Origin: Vigna angularis | Taxonomy: Eukaryota > Streptophyta > Magnoliopsida > Fabales > Fabaceae | NCBI RefSeq assembly: GCF_016808095.1 | Contig: NC_068973.1 | Coordinates: 15,806,501 to 15,870,500, forward strand | Direction: 5' to 3' | Length of the DNA stretch: 64,000 bases | In this document: positions 37,065 through 48,620 of the stretch, in pieces | Numbering within the stretch: position 1 is the stretch's first letter | How the letters are laid out: every line of letters starts with the position of its first letter | Notes under the pieces: generated by a model | Told to the model about the DNA's origin: nothing | Databases searched by the model: none | Seen by the model: only the letters and a program-made list of their open reading frames with translations | Program-made: the position numbers and the translations under genes

Positions 37065-37375
37065 TAGATCGTTTTTGAAAAAGTTTTCCAGTAATACTAT
37101 TCAACCTCCCCTTTCTAGTTTTTTTCCAAGTACATCATGGAGCTCGGTGGTAGTGCTTTTGTTGTAAGGAAGAACAATTCTAGGCACAAGGAGCTATTTT
37201 TTCTTTGATTGATTGCTTGTATGTGGTATGATGTTTTTTTCCCCTATTTTAGTGTCCATTCGGGTATGATGTGATGTGGGAATGAAATAATTATATGCTC
37301 GGGGAAAACGAAAATAGGGTGTTGATATTTTTATTATGTTTAGTAGGTTAAATGGCAATTGGGTTGTATTGAATA
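37065..37375. other. Short unassigned spacer
   Basis: No coding sequence or repeat boundary was recognised between the Sirevirus-like LTR and the outer MULE. Confidence 0.5.
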
Positions 37376-37620
37376 CTAGAAAAAATGTATGGATGCCCTA
37401 ATACAAGCGCTTTTATTTTTATTCCCTCTCCTAAATTTTGGTGCACTTTGATCCTTGTACTTAAGGAAACGGTAGGTTTTCGTCCTCCATGACTAACGAC
37501 GTTAGTTTTTTTCTGACGTGGCTAACGGTGTGCCACATGGAAGGCCAATTAAAATGTTGTTTCTGACTCTGATTAAAATTTAAAAAAAACATTAAATTGT
37601 AGGGTCAAAACTGGAATCTT

Positions 37621-38772
37621 TTTTTTTCTGGGTTAAATATGTTTTTAGTGCTTCAACTATCATGCGATTTTAGATTTAGTCATTCTTTCAAACTTTGGTA
37701 CACTTTGATCCTTGTCCTTAACGAAATTTTAATTTCTCGTCTTCCAAAACCAACGTCGAGAATTTAATCTGATGTGGCGAACGGTGTGCCACTTATGATT
37801 CCAGCTTACTTGCCCACTGTGCCACATTTCTATTCTTGTATGAAACTTAGAAAAGGGTTTTTAAAAACTTTTCCACCGTCACTCCCACGACTTTGCCCCA
37901 ACCCTCTTCTCCCTCCTCTCCCCCACCGGCACCCTTGCCTCCGCCACCGCCACTGTCGACCACCTGTCCCTCGTCAAATATGTCTTCTTCGTCGATCGAC
38001 TCCCTCAATGGACCCACTCCCTCCTCCTTAACAAAAATAAGGCCTCCGATTCTCGGCCCCTGTCCACTCTCTGCCCCTCCCTTAACCATGGCGGAAAGAA
38101 GTTAACAAAGAAAATTTGGGACCTTAAAAAGTTCATTGAAGAGGGAAAAAAGTATTCACCATTGGACCGCATTGCTACTCTTCCTTCAACTAATTATTCA
38201 AGCAGCCAATATTGAGTGTTGTCGGAGTGCGACGCCGTTAGCAGTTGCCGGAGTTTGAACGCGACCATCCTCAATATCGACGTTGGGCATAAGATGGTTA
38301 TCGGGTTCGAATCGGTGGGGTCCTCGCTGGCGTACCAGGCGTTCACCTCTGGACTGTTTGCCAGAGTTCCCAACCCAAGCACATTTGAGTATAGGATAGA
38401 CACGTGAGGTGGGTGTCGTGGGAGTAGAGGAGGTAGGTGTACTCGCCGGCAATGGTGACAGAGCGAGAGATGTTGGTGTCAGTTTTGTCGGTGTGGAGGG
38501 AGACAATTTGCCACCCGGAGACGGAGGGAGAGGGAGGAAGACAAGCTCGGAATAAAGATGCATGGAAGTATTGACATGTTTCAAAAAAGGAAAAAATGGT
38601 ATGGCACACTGTTAGCCACCTAAGAAAAAATTAACGTTGTTAGTTATGGAGAACTAAAAAATACAGTTTCCTTAAGGACAATGATCAAAGTGTACCAAAG
38701 TTTGAAAGATGGACTAAATCTAAAAACGCTTAATAGCTGAGGGACTAAAGACATATTTAACCCTTTTTTTCT
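37621..38772. mobile_element. Inner MULE with perfect 9-bp duplication
   Basis: The element is 37630-38763 with ends GGGTTAAATATG... and, on the other strand, GGGTTAAATATGTCTTTAG. It is flanked by TTTTTTTCT at 37621-37629 and 38764-38772. Its inverted repeats resemble those of the surrounding element (ACTTTGATCCTTGTCCTTAA blocks), so both belong to one family. The interior, 37860-38560, is GC-rich and open in several frames, including Pro/Ser-rich stretches. This suggests captured host sequence, but I could not identify the source gene. Confidence 0.9.
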
Positions 38773-38778
38773 TTGTTC

Positions 38779-39390
38779 AAGGGTTCTGCGGGCACTCAAC
38801 CATGGTCAACACTTTCAGAGCTTGTTGCGGAACTTACTGCAGCTCGATCTATGTCCTTTGTTGGCACTCATGAGTACCTTGCCCGAGAAATTATCAAAGG
38901 AGAAGGTCATGGAAGTGCAGTTGATTGGTGGACTTTTGGATTTTCTTGCATGAGCTGTTATATGGTAAAAGCCCTTTCAAAGGGTCAGAAACCGTGCTAC
39001 AGTTTTCAATGTAGTAGGCCAGCAGCTCAGGTTTCCTGAATCACCAACAACCAGATAAGCCGTTAGGGATATGATTCGTGGCTTGCTAGTGAAGGAGCCA
39101 CAACATTGTCTAGGGGTTAAAAGAGGTACAACAGAGATTAAGCAACAACCCTTCTTTGAAGGTGTGAACTCGGCATTAATTAGGTATAGCACACTGCCAG
39201 AAGTGTTGAGACAGGTGGAAAATGAACTACCGAGGAAGGTTGGACCAACTAATAATGTCGTTGGGCTTGGTAGCACTAGTAAGGGTATAGTTGGTACTAC
39301 TACTGCCAACATGAAGCCATGGCTGGCTGAAGATGGAGAAGAAAAGAGTACCTGCAGAACCCCTGAGCGAAGAAAAAAATGGATTCCAGT
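38779..39390 (+). pseudogene. Captured AGC-VIII protein kinase fragment (D6PK/PVPK-1-like), broken
   Basis: The translation from 38779 contains the kinase activation segment [14 protein letters not shown], then [17 protein letters not shown] (kinase subdomains VIII-IX), matching plant AGC-VIII kinases of the D6PK/PVPK-1 group. Further on, from 39071, [16 protein letters not shown] and [12 protein letters not shown] correspond to the C-lobe end and the AGC-specific tail. The two parts are in different frames, with stop codons between about 38950 and 39070. The conserved Pro of the APE motif is replaced by Arg. The N-lobe with the ATP site is absent. In the intact family these kinases phosphorylate PIN auxin carriers at the plasma membrane. 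This copy is a transposon-borne fragment and cannot encode an active kinase. Confidence 0.9.
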
Positions 39391-40034
39391 TTTGACCCTA
39401 CAATTTAATGTTTTTTCTTTTAATTTTAATTAGAGTTAGAAACAAAATTTGAATTGGCCTTCCACGTGGCACACCGTTAGCCACGTCACAAAAAAAAATT
39501 AACGCCGTTAGTCATGGAGGACGAAAAATTACAGTTTTCTTAAGGACAAGGATCAAAGTGTACCAAAGTTTGGGAGATGGACTAAAAATAAAAACACTTG
39601 ATAGTTGAGGGACTAAAAATATATTTAGCCCATGAATATATGTGTATGATGGTGTATGAAGTTAGGAAATAATATATCTGAAATGGATACATTGTGTTTG
39701 AACTGCCTGGATTTTATGCATTAAGTGTATGTAGATCTATGTTATATAAATTGGTTATGGGTACCTGTTTTGTTTCGACCAAGTATAATATGAACTTTTA
39801 TGTGTGTCAGAATGAGGTTAAAGTAATAAAGCCTGATGTTATGATGATTTAGCTTTGAAGGGAAAATCCAAACTCTATTTAAATGAGGAAGGAATGTTAT
39901 TTGCCTAAAATATGCATTTAAATAGCTGTGAATATCAAGTGTACTCTAATTATGCATGATAATTGGTGAACCATGATAAATTTTATGCTTATTCGATCTG
40001 AATTAGTATGAACATGATTGGTGTGATTGAGGTG

Positions 40035-40065
40035 TTTCCTAATGTTCGACTCCAACATTAGGAAA
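40035..40065. repeat. Perfect 12-bp inverted repeat
   Basis: TTTCCTAATGTT and AACATTAGGAAA are separated by 7 bp, giving a perfect stem-loop on paper. There is no neighbouring gene on which it could act as a terminator, and it may be a relic of a small inverted-repeat transposon. Confidence 0.7.
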
Positions 40066-41178
40066 GGCTCACTCAACGAAAGTGGTTGAGAAATTTAATT
40101 TCACTCCACGAGAGATTTGTTCAACTAGCAAGTCTGTATAATTCAAAAACCCAAAAGGACATATTGGATCATCATATTGGCTCATGATGAGGTTTTTTCT
40201 TCATTTCTTATACCAAAATTAATGCATACAATTGAAAAGAACATCAAACTAAACTAATTTAACTAAAATGACCAAATTTAGAAATACCTAAAATATCCAA
40301 CATTGCACAAACAAGTTAAACATATCATTTTTACAAGAGTAATGTGATTATTAAATCTAGCTTCCATTACGTGAAATGCTTAACTTCAAGACAAAATCTC
40401 GAAATTCCAAGCAGTAAGGTCACTCAAAATTAAGAGATCTAGTTAGAGTAACGCATCCAAACATAACAAAATTTTAATATGTATTAAAAGATTTTGAGAT
40501 TATCTTTTTCTCACCTAACCCCCACAAAATTGATGACAAAATGATAAGGAAAAAAAATAAAAAATATTTAAAATAAATAGAAACTTACTTGGAAATATGA
40601 ATAAATAAAAATATTTCTTAACTCCTTCACAATAATGACTAGATTATTAAAGAAATGAAATATGGATGAAGAAAATTAAAAAAATAAACAGAAAAAGTGA
40701 GAAGAAATTGTGAAGAGAGAGACAAAAAAAAAGAAAATAAATAAAAAAAAGGAGGAACATGTTTTACAATGAAAATTATTAATGATAGTCAATGTAAAAT
40801 TAATAATTTTGTATTAAACATAACCTCCTAAAAATCATTTTCATTTCGGTATATTTTAATGTTTTTTTAATTAAAAAAAAAACTTAAGACGTACATGAAG
40901 TTCTCAATAAATATGTTCTTCTTCATCTACCATCATAAAATTTTCTTGTTTATATTGGTGATTTTTTCTTGTTTATATTGGTGATTTCTTGATAAGAGAA
41001 AAATATTTGATCTTTTTCTAAATCAATTTTAACACTTTTATCTTTGGGTGAACACTTTCTTATCATGTTTTTTCAAATTATTAACTTGTTAAACTCTCTT
41101 AAATAGGAAAGAAAATAGGTCACACTACTTTATAGGAACCTAACCTAACCTACAATAACCTCAAATGAAATCAAATCA

Positions 41179-41181
<3 letters not shown>

Positions 41182-41260
<79 letters not shown>

Positions 41261-41270
41261 TATATATATA
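41182..41270. repeat. (TA)n microsatellite, about 89 bp
   Basis: A nearly pure AT run with one G interruption near 41259. The length is likely polymorphic. Confidence 0.97.
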
Positions 41271-41461
41271 AAATAAGTCAACTTTAGACTTTTATGAAAG
41301 CCTATGATTAAAAAGTTCAGATTTGGCCACTTAAAAAATATTTTAAATAATAATAATTTTTTTCATATATCTTTTTTATTTTGATTCTTTGCAATGTAGT
41401 AAAATTGTATATTTATAAATTTTTTAATATTAAAACGTCAAATTTATAAAATTACTAAAAG

Positions 41462-41466
<5 letters not shown>

Positions 41467-41504
<38 letters not shown>
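41467..41504. repeat. (TA)n microsatellite, about 38 bp
   Basis: A second pure AT run about 200 bp after the first. Confidence 0.97.
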
Positions 41505-41508
<4 letters not shown>

Positions 41509-41909
41509 AAGAAATTTATTGCAGAATAATTTTCAAATAAATAATTTATTTTGTTATACCATGCATATATAACATAATAACAAGTAATGATCTTACAGTG
41601 ATTAACGGTACAAATAAATTCATTAATCTTTTTTAAGTATTACGAAAACGCATGTTTGGAAACAATACTAGACTTTTACGTAAGTCTGAATTAAAAAGAA
41701 AAAACCTTATAATAGATAAAGAATGTAGATTAGTTTTTTGTTTTGTAACCGAAAAAAAACCTAAACTTACATAAATTTGACTTAGACATAAAAATTAGTG
41801 AGAAAAGTTATAGATTCAATTTTTTTCATTAATATTTGAAAAGTATAAGATTGGTTGGAAAGGTTTGAAATAAAAGATGAAAGATGTTGGTTTTTCAAGT
41901 CTTTTCACT

Positions 41910-42060
41910 GACAAAATACTAACAACTAACTAATGTACTTTATCTTAGTTTTTTCCTTTTTTTTTTCCTTTTCACTCTTTATTTCATTAACAAAATACTA
42001 ACAACTAATCTACTTTATTCCAAATTTTTCCTTTTTTTTTTATTTTTTCTTCACTCTTTA
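41910..42060. repeat. Imperfect ~80-bp tandem duplication
   Basis: The words ACAAAATACTAACAACTAA, then TTTTTCC with a T run, and CACTCTTTA occur twice in the same order at a spacing of about 80 bp. The copies differ at several positions. Confidence 0.75.
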
Positions 42061-42480
42061 CCCAATTTTTATATATTTTATTTTCTCTTTTAATCCTACC
42101 TTTTCTACCAATAGATCGTATTTACTACAAATTAGGTAAACAAAATAAAACTTTTATTCAATAAATATTTAATATAAAATAATTTTTTTCACTCAAAAAT
42201 TTCTTTAAGCATAATTTTTTAACATTTTTTTGTGATTATTTCAAAATTTTATTAGTATTATTAAATAAGAAATATTTTTTTTTCAACTAGTTCATTCTCT
42301 TACTAGTGTTTTGATATATTTCTTTATGTTCTAGATCTTAGTGGTTTTTATCTCTTTCTTCTATTGTTTAGAACATAAAAACTACTAAATAAGAAAAATA
42401 ATTTAAATTATAAGTAAATTTGATTTTGTTTTCGAAAAAATGATATTAAACTGGTTGATATATGTTTGTGTTGGTTTTAA

Positions 42481-43250
42481 ACTTAGACATACGACAAATG
42501 ATGACAAACACCCATGCAACCAAGCAAAAGAAACATGATCAAACAAATCCAAGAAGAGCAAGAGTCATCTATATAAGATGAGACTAAAGTCTTATTCACT
42601 TGGACAATCATGGAGCATCTCTAGTGGTGTTGGAATTTGTGGATCTTGCATTAAGGGTCAAATAGTGTAGGATTTCCTTTTAGGTCTTGTATTAAGGGCC
42701 AAGTAGTAGAGAGTTTTCGATCAAACTTGGGTCAACAAAAGTTAACACCTAGAGTTGACCCAAGATTTGCATCTAGCTTAAGATTTATCATGGGTGATTA
42801 AATTTTGTATCCTAGCTTGGTGCCAAGGTGGAAGGCGTCCCACTTTAAGAGGGTTGGCCATGTGACAAGCTTTTAATGGAGAGTATTTTCAAAGGTAGTA
42901 GTCATGTGTCACTTTCCTAATGAAGTTTCTTTTGCAAAAGCAGCTTTTTACTCGAAACTTTAGGAATGAAGAAGGTTTTCTACAAGTAGTGGTCACATGT
43001 CCTCCTCTCAATGGGGATTTCTAGACATGTACCCTTGCACCTTTGGAGGCCAAGGTGGGATTTTTAGGGTTTTGTGTCTACACATTTTGGAGACACCTTC
43101 TCCTATAAATAAAGGTGTCTGATAGGGTTGAATTTGGTTTGTGATGTTTATGTTCATTAGGCTTAAGCCCCAAAATCCCTAGTATCGAGTTTTAAAAGTT
43201 TTATCTAGTTGTGTGAGTTATTGGCAAGTGCACCAAGTCATTTTTTGAAC
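42481..43250. mobile_element. Ty3/gypsy-like LTR remnant
   Basis: The stretch 42535-42620 resembles 46560-46640, which follows a gypsy polyprotein tail: AAGAGCAAGAGTCATCTAT and TCATGGAGCATC are shared words. Downstream, 43090-43115 has a TCCTATAAATAAAGGTG TATA-like box followed by a leader-like stretch, as in an LTR promoter. No ends were defined. Confidence 0.5.
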
Positions 43251-43915
43251 AACCAAATAGGGTTTAATGTATCCATAAGGATTTAACAAACATATTGGTA
43301 GTTTGTTTTTGGGTTTTATTTATTTTGATAGAAAGTATGAATTTGGAAAATATTGATAATAGTATATATTATATAGATTGAGTGATGTGAAGTCTATGAG
43401 TGGATTTCATCTCATGCTCTTCCACTGCATCACTATTAATCTTGTCTATGTACTTATGCAAATCATTCAATGTCATGGGACTTCTCTTTAGAAGTAATTC
43501 TAGGTCCATTTTTGGCACCTAGAGCCTAAGATCACCAAGTTGAAGTATGATTCCTCAATGATTGCTTGAATGTATCACCTGCATTAAGATCAAGACTTTA
43601 TATCGAATTACAACCTTAGATCTATTTCTAGCATCTAAAAACATACAAAAGAATGTATTGGACCACAACTTGAATGTCTTGGACCAGTACAAGAGCTAAG
43701 TTTCTTGATCCTTGAATGTCTTATTTTCTCCCATTTATGTGTTGTTATATATGTTTCCTTACTTGTTTTGTTTTTCATCATTTCATACTTTATGTTCATG
43801 CTTCTATTTTGTTATTTCCTTTAAACCATTTGGTTTTTACCTTAAGTTTTCATATGCTTGTTTCTTTCTTCGCTTTTGAATTTTTTATTGTGTCTTTCTT
43901 CATGTATTTTCAGTC
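43251..43915. other. Unassigned sequence left of a solo LTR
   Basis: No coding family was recognised. The hydrophobic ORF starting at 43716 runs into the neighbouring LTR and is low complexity. Confidence 0.45.
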
Positions 43916-45376
43916 ATATATGTTAGAATTGTTGGACTTTGTTTCTCAACACCAAGGAGGGGGGGGGGGGGGGGGGGGTGAATTGGTGTTTTATAAAACT
44001 AGCACTTTTTAAATCTTTTTCGCAAAAGGTATAGTTCTTGAAAAACTTTCTTGTGCCGTAAGCAATGTGTGCAATGAAATCAGTATGCGTGTAAAGACTA
44101 AAATAAAATGAATGCACGAATGTAAAGAGATAGGGAGAAGAAAATCAAACTCAGTTTTTATACTGGTTTGGCCTTAATGCCTACATCTAGTCACCCTCTC
44201 AATCAACCTTAGATTGGAGAGCAATTCACTATAATGATCAAAGTATTACAGTTAAGGCTTTACAGAGCAACTCTCAAATGTAAACACCTCACAAACTCTC
44301 AATCAAATATAGAAGAACAAAAGTTGCCAACACAGAATTATCCCATTCCTGTCACCACTGTTCTTCCTGACGCCACACGTACAGGGAACAACAAATCAAA
44401 GATTGCAAGTCTTCTTCTTCTGATCAAACAAAATGCACCTTAAGTTGTGAAGAGACGATCAGTCTTTTTAGTGCAGTCACATTTGCTCAAGAATGCTTTA
44501 AGATCTGTAAACCACTTCTCATTCTTGATTCTTGGAGCCTTTGATCAATCTGTAAAACCTCTCAGATGAAAATCAATCAGATATCAAAGTGTAATTCTCA
44601 ATTGTCCTACAGAAAATCAAACAATGGGTCAATATATAGTTTTTGTCAATTCTAACGCAAATCAATTGATTACTACATTAATGTAATCGGCTACATTAAA
44701 CACATGTAACAGACTTACAACAGTCAAAGCACATAATTGAATGTTCAATTAATGTAATCGATTCTCATAAAATGCTTAGTCAAACACATTTAAAAATATG
44801 ATCGCTATAGCAGTTATGGAAAGCATAAGTCAGTTTTCAAATCTTAACAGACTTAATTGAATACATAAACTATGTAATCGATTAAGCTTTAACACTTAGA
44901 AGATTTTTGAAAACTTTTCTTTCTAAAAACTCATCACCACACATTTGAAAAAGATATGTGCAAACACATGAGTTTTAATCGATTCACCAACTAATGTAAT
45001 CGATCAAAACTAGTTATTTTGTCAGAGTTTAAAACTCAAGTTGTTTGGTGACCTTAATTGATTATCACACCACTGTAATCGATTAAGTCATGCATATATG
45101 TTTTTGTGCATGTGGTTTTTATATCACCAAAACATATATTGTGCATACATAAATATAGTCACTTCATAAACACAATAGTATCCATCAATCAATACAATAT
45201 GTCAATCAAATGTAACAAACACAATATGTGCATATTTCATAGTAAGCATGAACACATATAACACATAACACAGTACACATACATGTGTTTTTATTAACAA
45301 TGTGTTGTCATAATAAAAAACAAACATCACAGGGATTGAGTTTAGCTAACACTATGCTCCCCCTATCAACAATATA
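43916..45376 (-). mobile_element. Sirevirus-like solo LTR, minus strand, with 5-bp duplication
   Basis: The LTR is 43921-45371. Read on the minus strand it starts TGTTGATAGGGGGAGCA and ends CAATTCTAACA. It is flanked by ATATA at 43916-43920 and 45372-45376. The landmark order matches the plus-strand copies: GGGGGAGCA, TATTATGACAACACATTG, the GAGTGGATGTAGGCATT-like block near 44180 (reverse), and CACCAATTCACCCCC. No internal region is present, so this is a solo LTR. It contains about five inverted pairs of ATCGATTA-type motifs between 44650 and 45090. Confidence 0.85.
43959..43978 (-). repeat. Poly(G)/poly(C) tract, 20 bp
   Basis: The equivalent of the 25-bp poly(C) at 33556, in an LTR of opposite orientation. 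Confidence 0.9.
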
Positions 45377-46439
45377 TTTTTTGTTGGGTCTTTTTTTTTA
45401 TATATGAGTTCATACTTGTCATTAGACCATTAACAAGTTGTTGGAGTGAAGTTTCTCTTATGTTTTGTTGAAGTTTCATACACTATTTTGATTATAGTAG
45501 GTTTTCTTCTACTTTTGTGCATCTTGATCTTTTTGAACTTTTAATAAAATATATACTTTCTGACTTATAGTGTGTGGTGGTCATGGTTTGTTATTAAAAA
45601 TAGTGGAAAAAAGTTATCAAACGATTAAAAAAAAGGGTATAAAAAGAGTTCCAAAAGAGCCAAGTAAAGTATTGAAATTCATGTTTTTATTACCACAACC
45701 TCTAGCTTGTTTTGTATGAAATTTTTGTAGTTTTTTCTCAATGACTTTGTGATGAATACTGCATTTTCCAGTAGCTATATGCCTCGGTCTTGATGCTAAA
45801 AGAATGTCCATATTGCACCAATAACTCATTGCTTGTGTAGACAAGAAGCACCACCTTCTATTTTAGTTACTTTTGGTTTTATGCATTCATTCTAGTGCCT
45901 TTCTTTAAGTCTTTCTTATGAGTGCTTAACCTTTTTTTTTCTTAACCTTTATTTTCTTTCTTGTCTTTTCTTCTTACTCATGGTTTTGTTCAAGTTTAAA
46001 CTCCTTTTGTGAAGCCTTGTTTCATTTAAGACATTTTCTTGCTTTTCTCCTTTGGCTTCTTCTCGGTTTCGGTTTGTTTTTTGTGTATGAGTTCTCTTTG
46101 GAGGAAAACCAACCCTTAAGATAGTATCTTAGGGGAGTGGAGACCTATTTGGACCTTAGAGCCTTGAGGAGGAGACGAGTATAGAAAGAGTGAAAGACCT
46201 TGGAGAGGAACATACACCATTTGATTGTATTGTAATTTTTGAGTTGTAAAATTGTCTTATTTATTCCTTGTAGCTCACGGTCTTGTTTGGTGACTTGGGG
46301 TTGTCTTTGGTTCTCAATCTCATCTTTGAACAAGAACCTCTATCCATATTTGAAAACGTTTTTAGTTAGTAAAGTTTTAAAGGTTCCAAACCTCCCTTCT
46401 AGATTTACCATTAGACCATATATTCAATGCATGTGATCT
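45377..46439. other. Unassigned, probably repeat-derived
   Basis: No gene was seen. The part at 46085-46240 has the feel of an LTR or leader (AGTGGAGACCTATTTGGACC and an adjoining purine-rich stretch). No matching end or target duplication was found. Confidence 0.4.
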
Positions 46440-46640
46440 AACTCTTTTTGTCGGAGTCATGGAGGAAGATGAAAGTGAAGAGCCTCCAGATTTAAGGTCA
46501 AATCCTTCTCAAGAGGGAGGGGATGATCGCAAACCCCTAGTCAAGGGACCAATCACACACTAAGCAAATTCCAGAAGAGTTAGAGTCATCTATGCAAGGT
46601 GAAGTAAAACTCGTATTCACCTGGAGCATCATGGAGCATC
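46440..46640 (+). pseudogene. Ty3/gypsy polyprotein C-terminal tail, remnant
   Basis: The translation reads EDESEEPPDLRSNPSQEGG followed by DDRKPLVKGPIT, then a stop. Plant chromovirus (Tekay/Del-like) polyproteins commonly end with a 'DLRTNPFQEGGDD...GPxTRSRAKxxQ' segment, which this matches until the stop. Upstream integrase sequence was not found. It is a short relic. Confidence 0.65.
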
Positions 46641-47128
46641 CCATGTAGTCTCTTCTAGTCACCTTTCTCTAGAGTTGACCTAATCTCTCAAGAGAACCTT
46701 AAAACACCTTCATTCCACCATAACATCATCCAAACCGAGACATTTCTTCCATTTCCCTATTGCTTCCGCGCCAACCTTCAACTCATACACTTATATTTAT
46801 GCTTTGATCCAACCAAACTTGAGGAAAGACTATCAACAACTTTCAAGTTGATATCTATAAATGTTTAATTTAAATTGAGTGTTAATATGTTTTTGTTTGC
46901 TCTTGAATATGAATAAATTGAAATAATACAAACAATATGATGATTCAAGTAACAATAAATACACAAAATAACTTTTAAGAAGTAATTGATATGAACCTTT
47001 TCAAGGTAAATGTGAAATGTTTTCAATATTGAATGGTCTTGTTGGAGAGAGTATGCATACAAATTTGATGAAATATTATTTTGATGCTTTAAACTAGATA
47101 AAACAATTACATTTATGATTTTGGTTAT
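46641..47128. other. Spacer before the Sirevirus-like element
   Basis: AT-rich, with no coding family recognised. A small minus-strand ORF at 46865-47167 overlaps the LTR start and is not supported. Confidence 0.5.
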
Positions 47129-48537
47129 TGTTGAGATTGTTGATAAGGGGAGCACTGGTTTAGCCAAACCTTACAATCTCAAAGAACTTGTGGTTTTTGA
47201 TGATGACAACAATATTAATAACAACATGTGTTGTTATGTGTTGTTAAATGAGTTACATGTTCATAGATTTCATGTTTATGATTATTTGAGTACATGTTTG
47301 TCTTGATTCTGTCATTGCTGCAATTCACTGTGTTTTACATGAGATCTTATATGTGAATGCATGACATATGTTTTAGAAAAGGAAAACCACATGCACTTTT
47401 GTTGAACTTATAATATGTGGCAAAACAACAGTTTTAAGTCGACTTCATTAAGAAGTAAGTCTATTAAAACTCATGGCTATCACAAACTTTTTCAAACTGT
47501 GAGTATTTTTGGAAAGAAAGTTTTTCAAAACTGCATTGAAGTATTACAAAGTCGACTGTATGCGCAAGCTACTCGACTTAGTTAGTTATTTTTTGAAATT
47601 CTGTTAATGCTTGTGATGTCTAACAACTATATTTTATATCTTTGACCAAGCATTGATTGTGAGTAAACTGTATTACATGCGAAATCAATTAAGTTGGTTT
47701 GACTGCTACTAACTGTTATAACTGTCTGAGTATAATCGATTCTATTATTAGCATAGTCGACTTAATAGCATTAATTTTATGGAAAACTATATATAGACGC
47801 AAATTTGATTTCTGTAGAGACTTTTGTGAATATAACGTTTTAATTGAACTGTTTCAGATTATTGATCTCTGGTAGAACGTGCTAAAGCTCCAAGAATCCA
47901 TAAGAAAGACCGAGGTGTTCATTCTTTGGTGATTGCTTGACGAGTAAGAATCTGTGCGCATTGACTGATTGATCAACTTGCACTTGAGGTATCTGAAAGA
48001 TGATCAACTTCTTATCTTAATCTTGTGAAGATTATGGCTGCCCTGTTGTGACTACAGGAAGAGAATGTGTGACGTTCTGGACTTTGAGGATTGTTCAAAG
48101 TGATTAAAGACTATAGGAGATGGGACATCTTGCTGCTGTTCTTTGTTTGTACATGCCTATATTTTGATTAGAGGGTTAGAGAGGTGTTTTATATTTTGAC
48201 GTGGAGGTCGCTATAAAAGCCTTGTTGTAAAAACCTTGATCATTATAGTGCATTTGCTTCCTGGGATTGGAAGGACACTGGATGTAGGTAGTTTGGCCGA
48301 ATCAGTATAAAAACCGGCGTTTGAATTCTCTATCCCTGTATTTTTATTTTCAAAGTCGACTTTACTTTTCACGTAGTCAACTATTTTCGCTACACTTAAA
48401 AAATCTTATTCCTTGCAATTCAAGAAACTTTTGAAAGATCATCCTTTTGTGAAAAAATATTTTTAAAAGACTATGATTTTTGTGTTTCACCAGTTCACCC
48501 CGCCTCTTGGTATTGAAACTAAGCCATTCTATTTTCA
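47129..48537 (+). repeat. 5' LTR of the Sirevirus-like element
   Basis: TG...CA ends followed at once by a primer-binding site. The LTR carries the shared landmarks TTTTTGATGATGACAACA, GGAAGGACACTGGATGTAGG and CAGTATAAAAA. Its palindromic words are mostly GTCGACT/AGTCGAC rather than the ATCGAT cores of the other copies. Confidence 0.82.
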
Positions 48538-48542
48538 AAAAT

Positions 48543-48554
48543 TGGCACCAGAGC
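48543..48554 (+). other. Primer-binding site
   Basis: TGGCACCAGAGC lies 5 bp after the LTR end, in the position and style of the TGGTATCAGAGC initiator-Met tRNA site of copia elements; two internal bases differ. Confidence 0.7.
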
Positions 48555-48620
48555 TGGTTTTCATAAGATATTTGAAAATAAGTCGATTACTTTTTTCTTT
48601 AAGTCGACTATTCCTTGAAA

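Larger units (their letters stand above)
37376..39631. mobile_element. Outer gene-capturing MULE (Pack-MULE-like) carrying a kinase fragment
   Basis: Long inverted repeats of roughly 240 bp occupy about 37376-37620 and 39380-39631. Shared blocks include GGTGCACTTTGATCCTTGT / GGTACACTTTGATCCTTGT, CGTCCTCCATGACTAACG, GACGTGGCTAACGGTGTGCC and the GGGTCAAAACTGGAATC interior edge. The right end is GGGCTAAATATATTTTTAG; the left end has decayed and its exact start is uncertain. A convincing 9-bp duplication was not found. Between the repeats lies an AGC-kinase fragment, so this is a captured-gene element. A second MULE is inserted at 37630-38763, right at the interior edge of the left repeat. Confidence 0.82.
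39632..42480. other. AT-rich intergenic DNA with microsatellites
   Basis: No gene was seen. It contains two TA microsatellites, a short perfect hairpin and an ~80-bp tandem duplication (all listed separately). The remainder is AT-rich with A and T runs. Confidence 0.55.

Noticed and set aside
37847..38089. Gly-rich minus-strand ORF and its Pro-rich plus-strand partner
   Set aside because: Both follow from one GC-skewed stretch inside the inner MULE; neither has a recognisable domain.
43716..44012. 98-codon hydrophobic ORF
   Set aside because: It runs from spacer into the LTR and ends in the poly(G) tract; low-complexity Phe/Leu/His translation.
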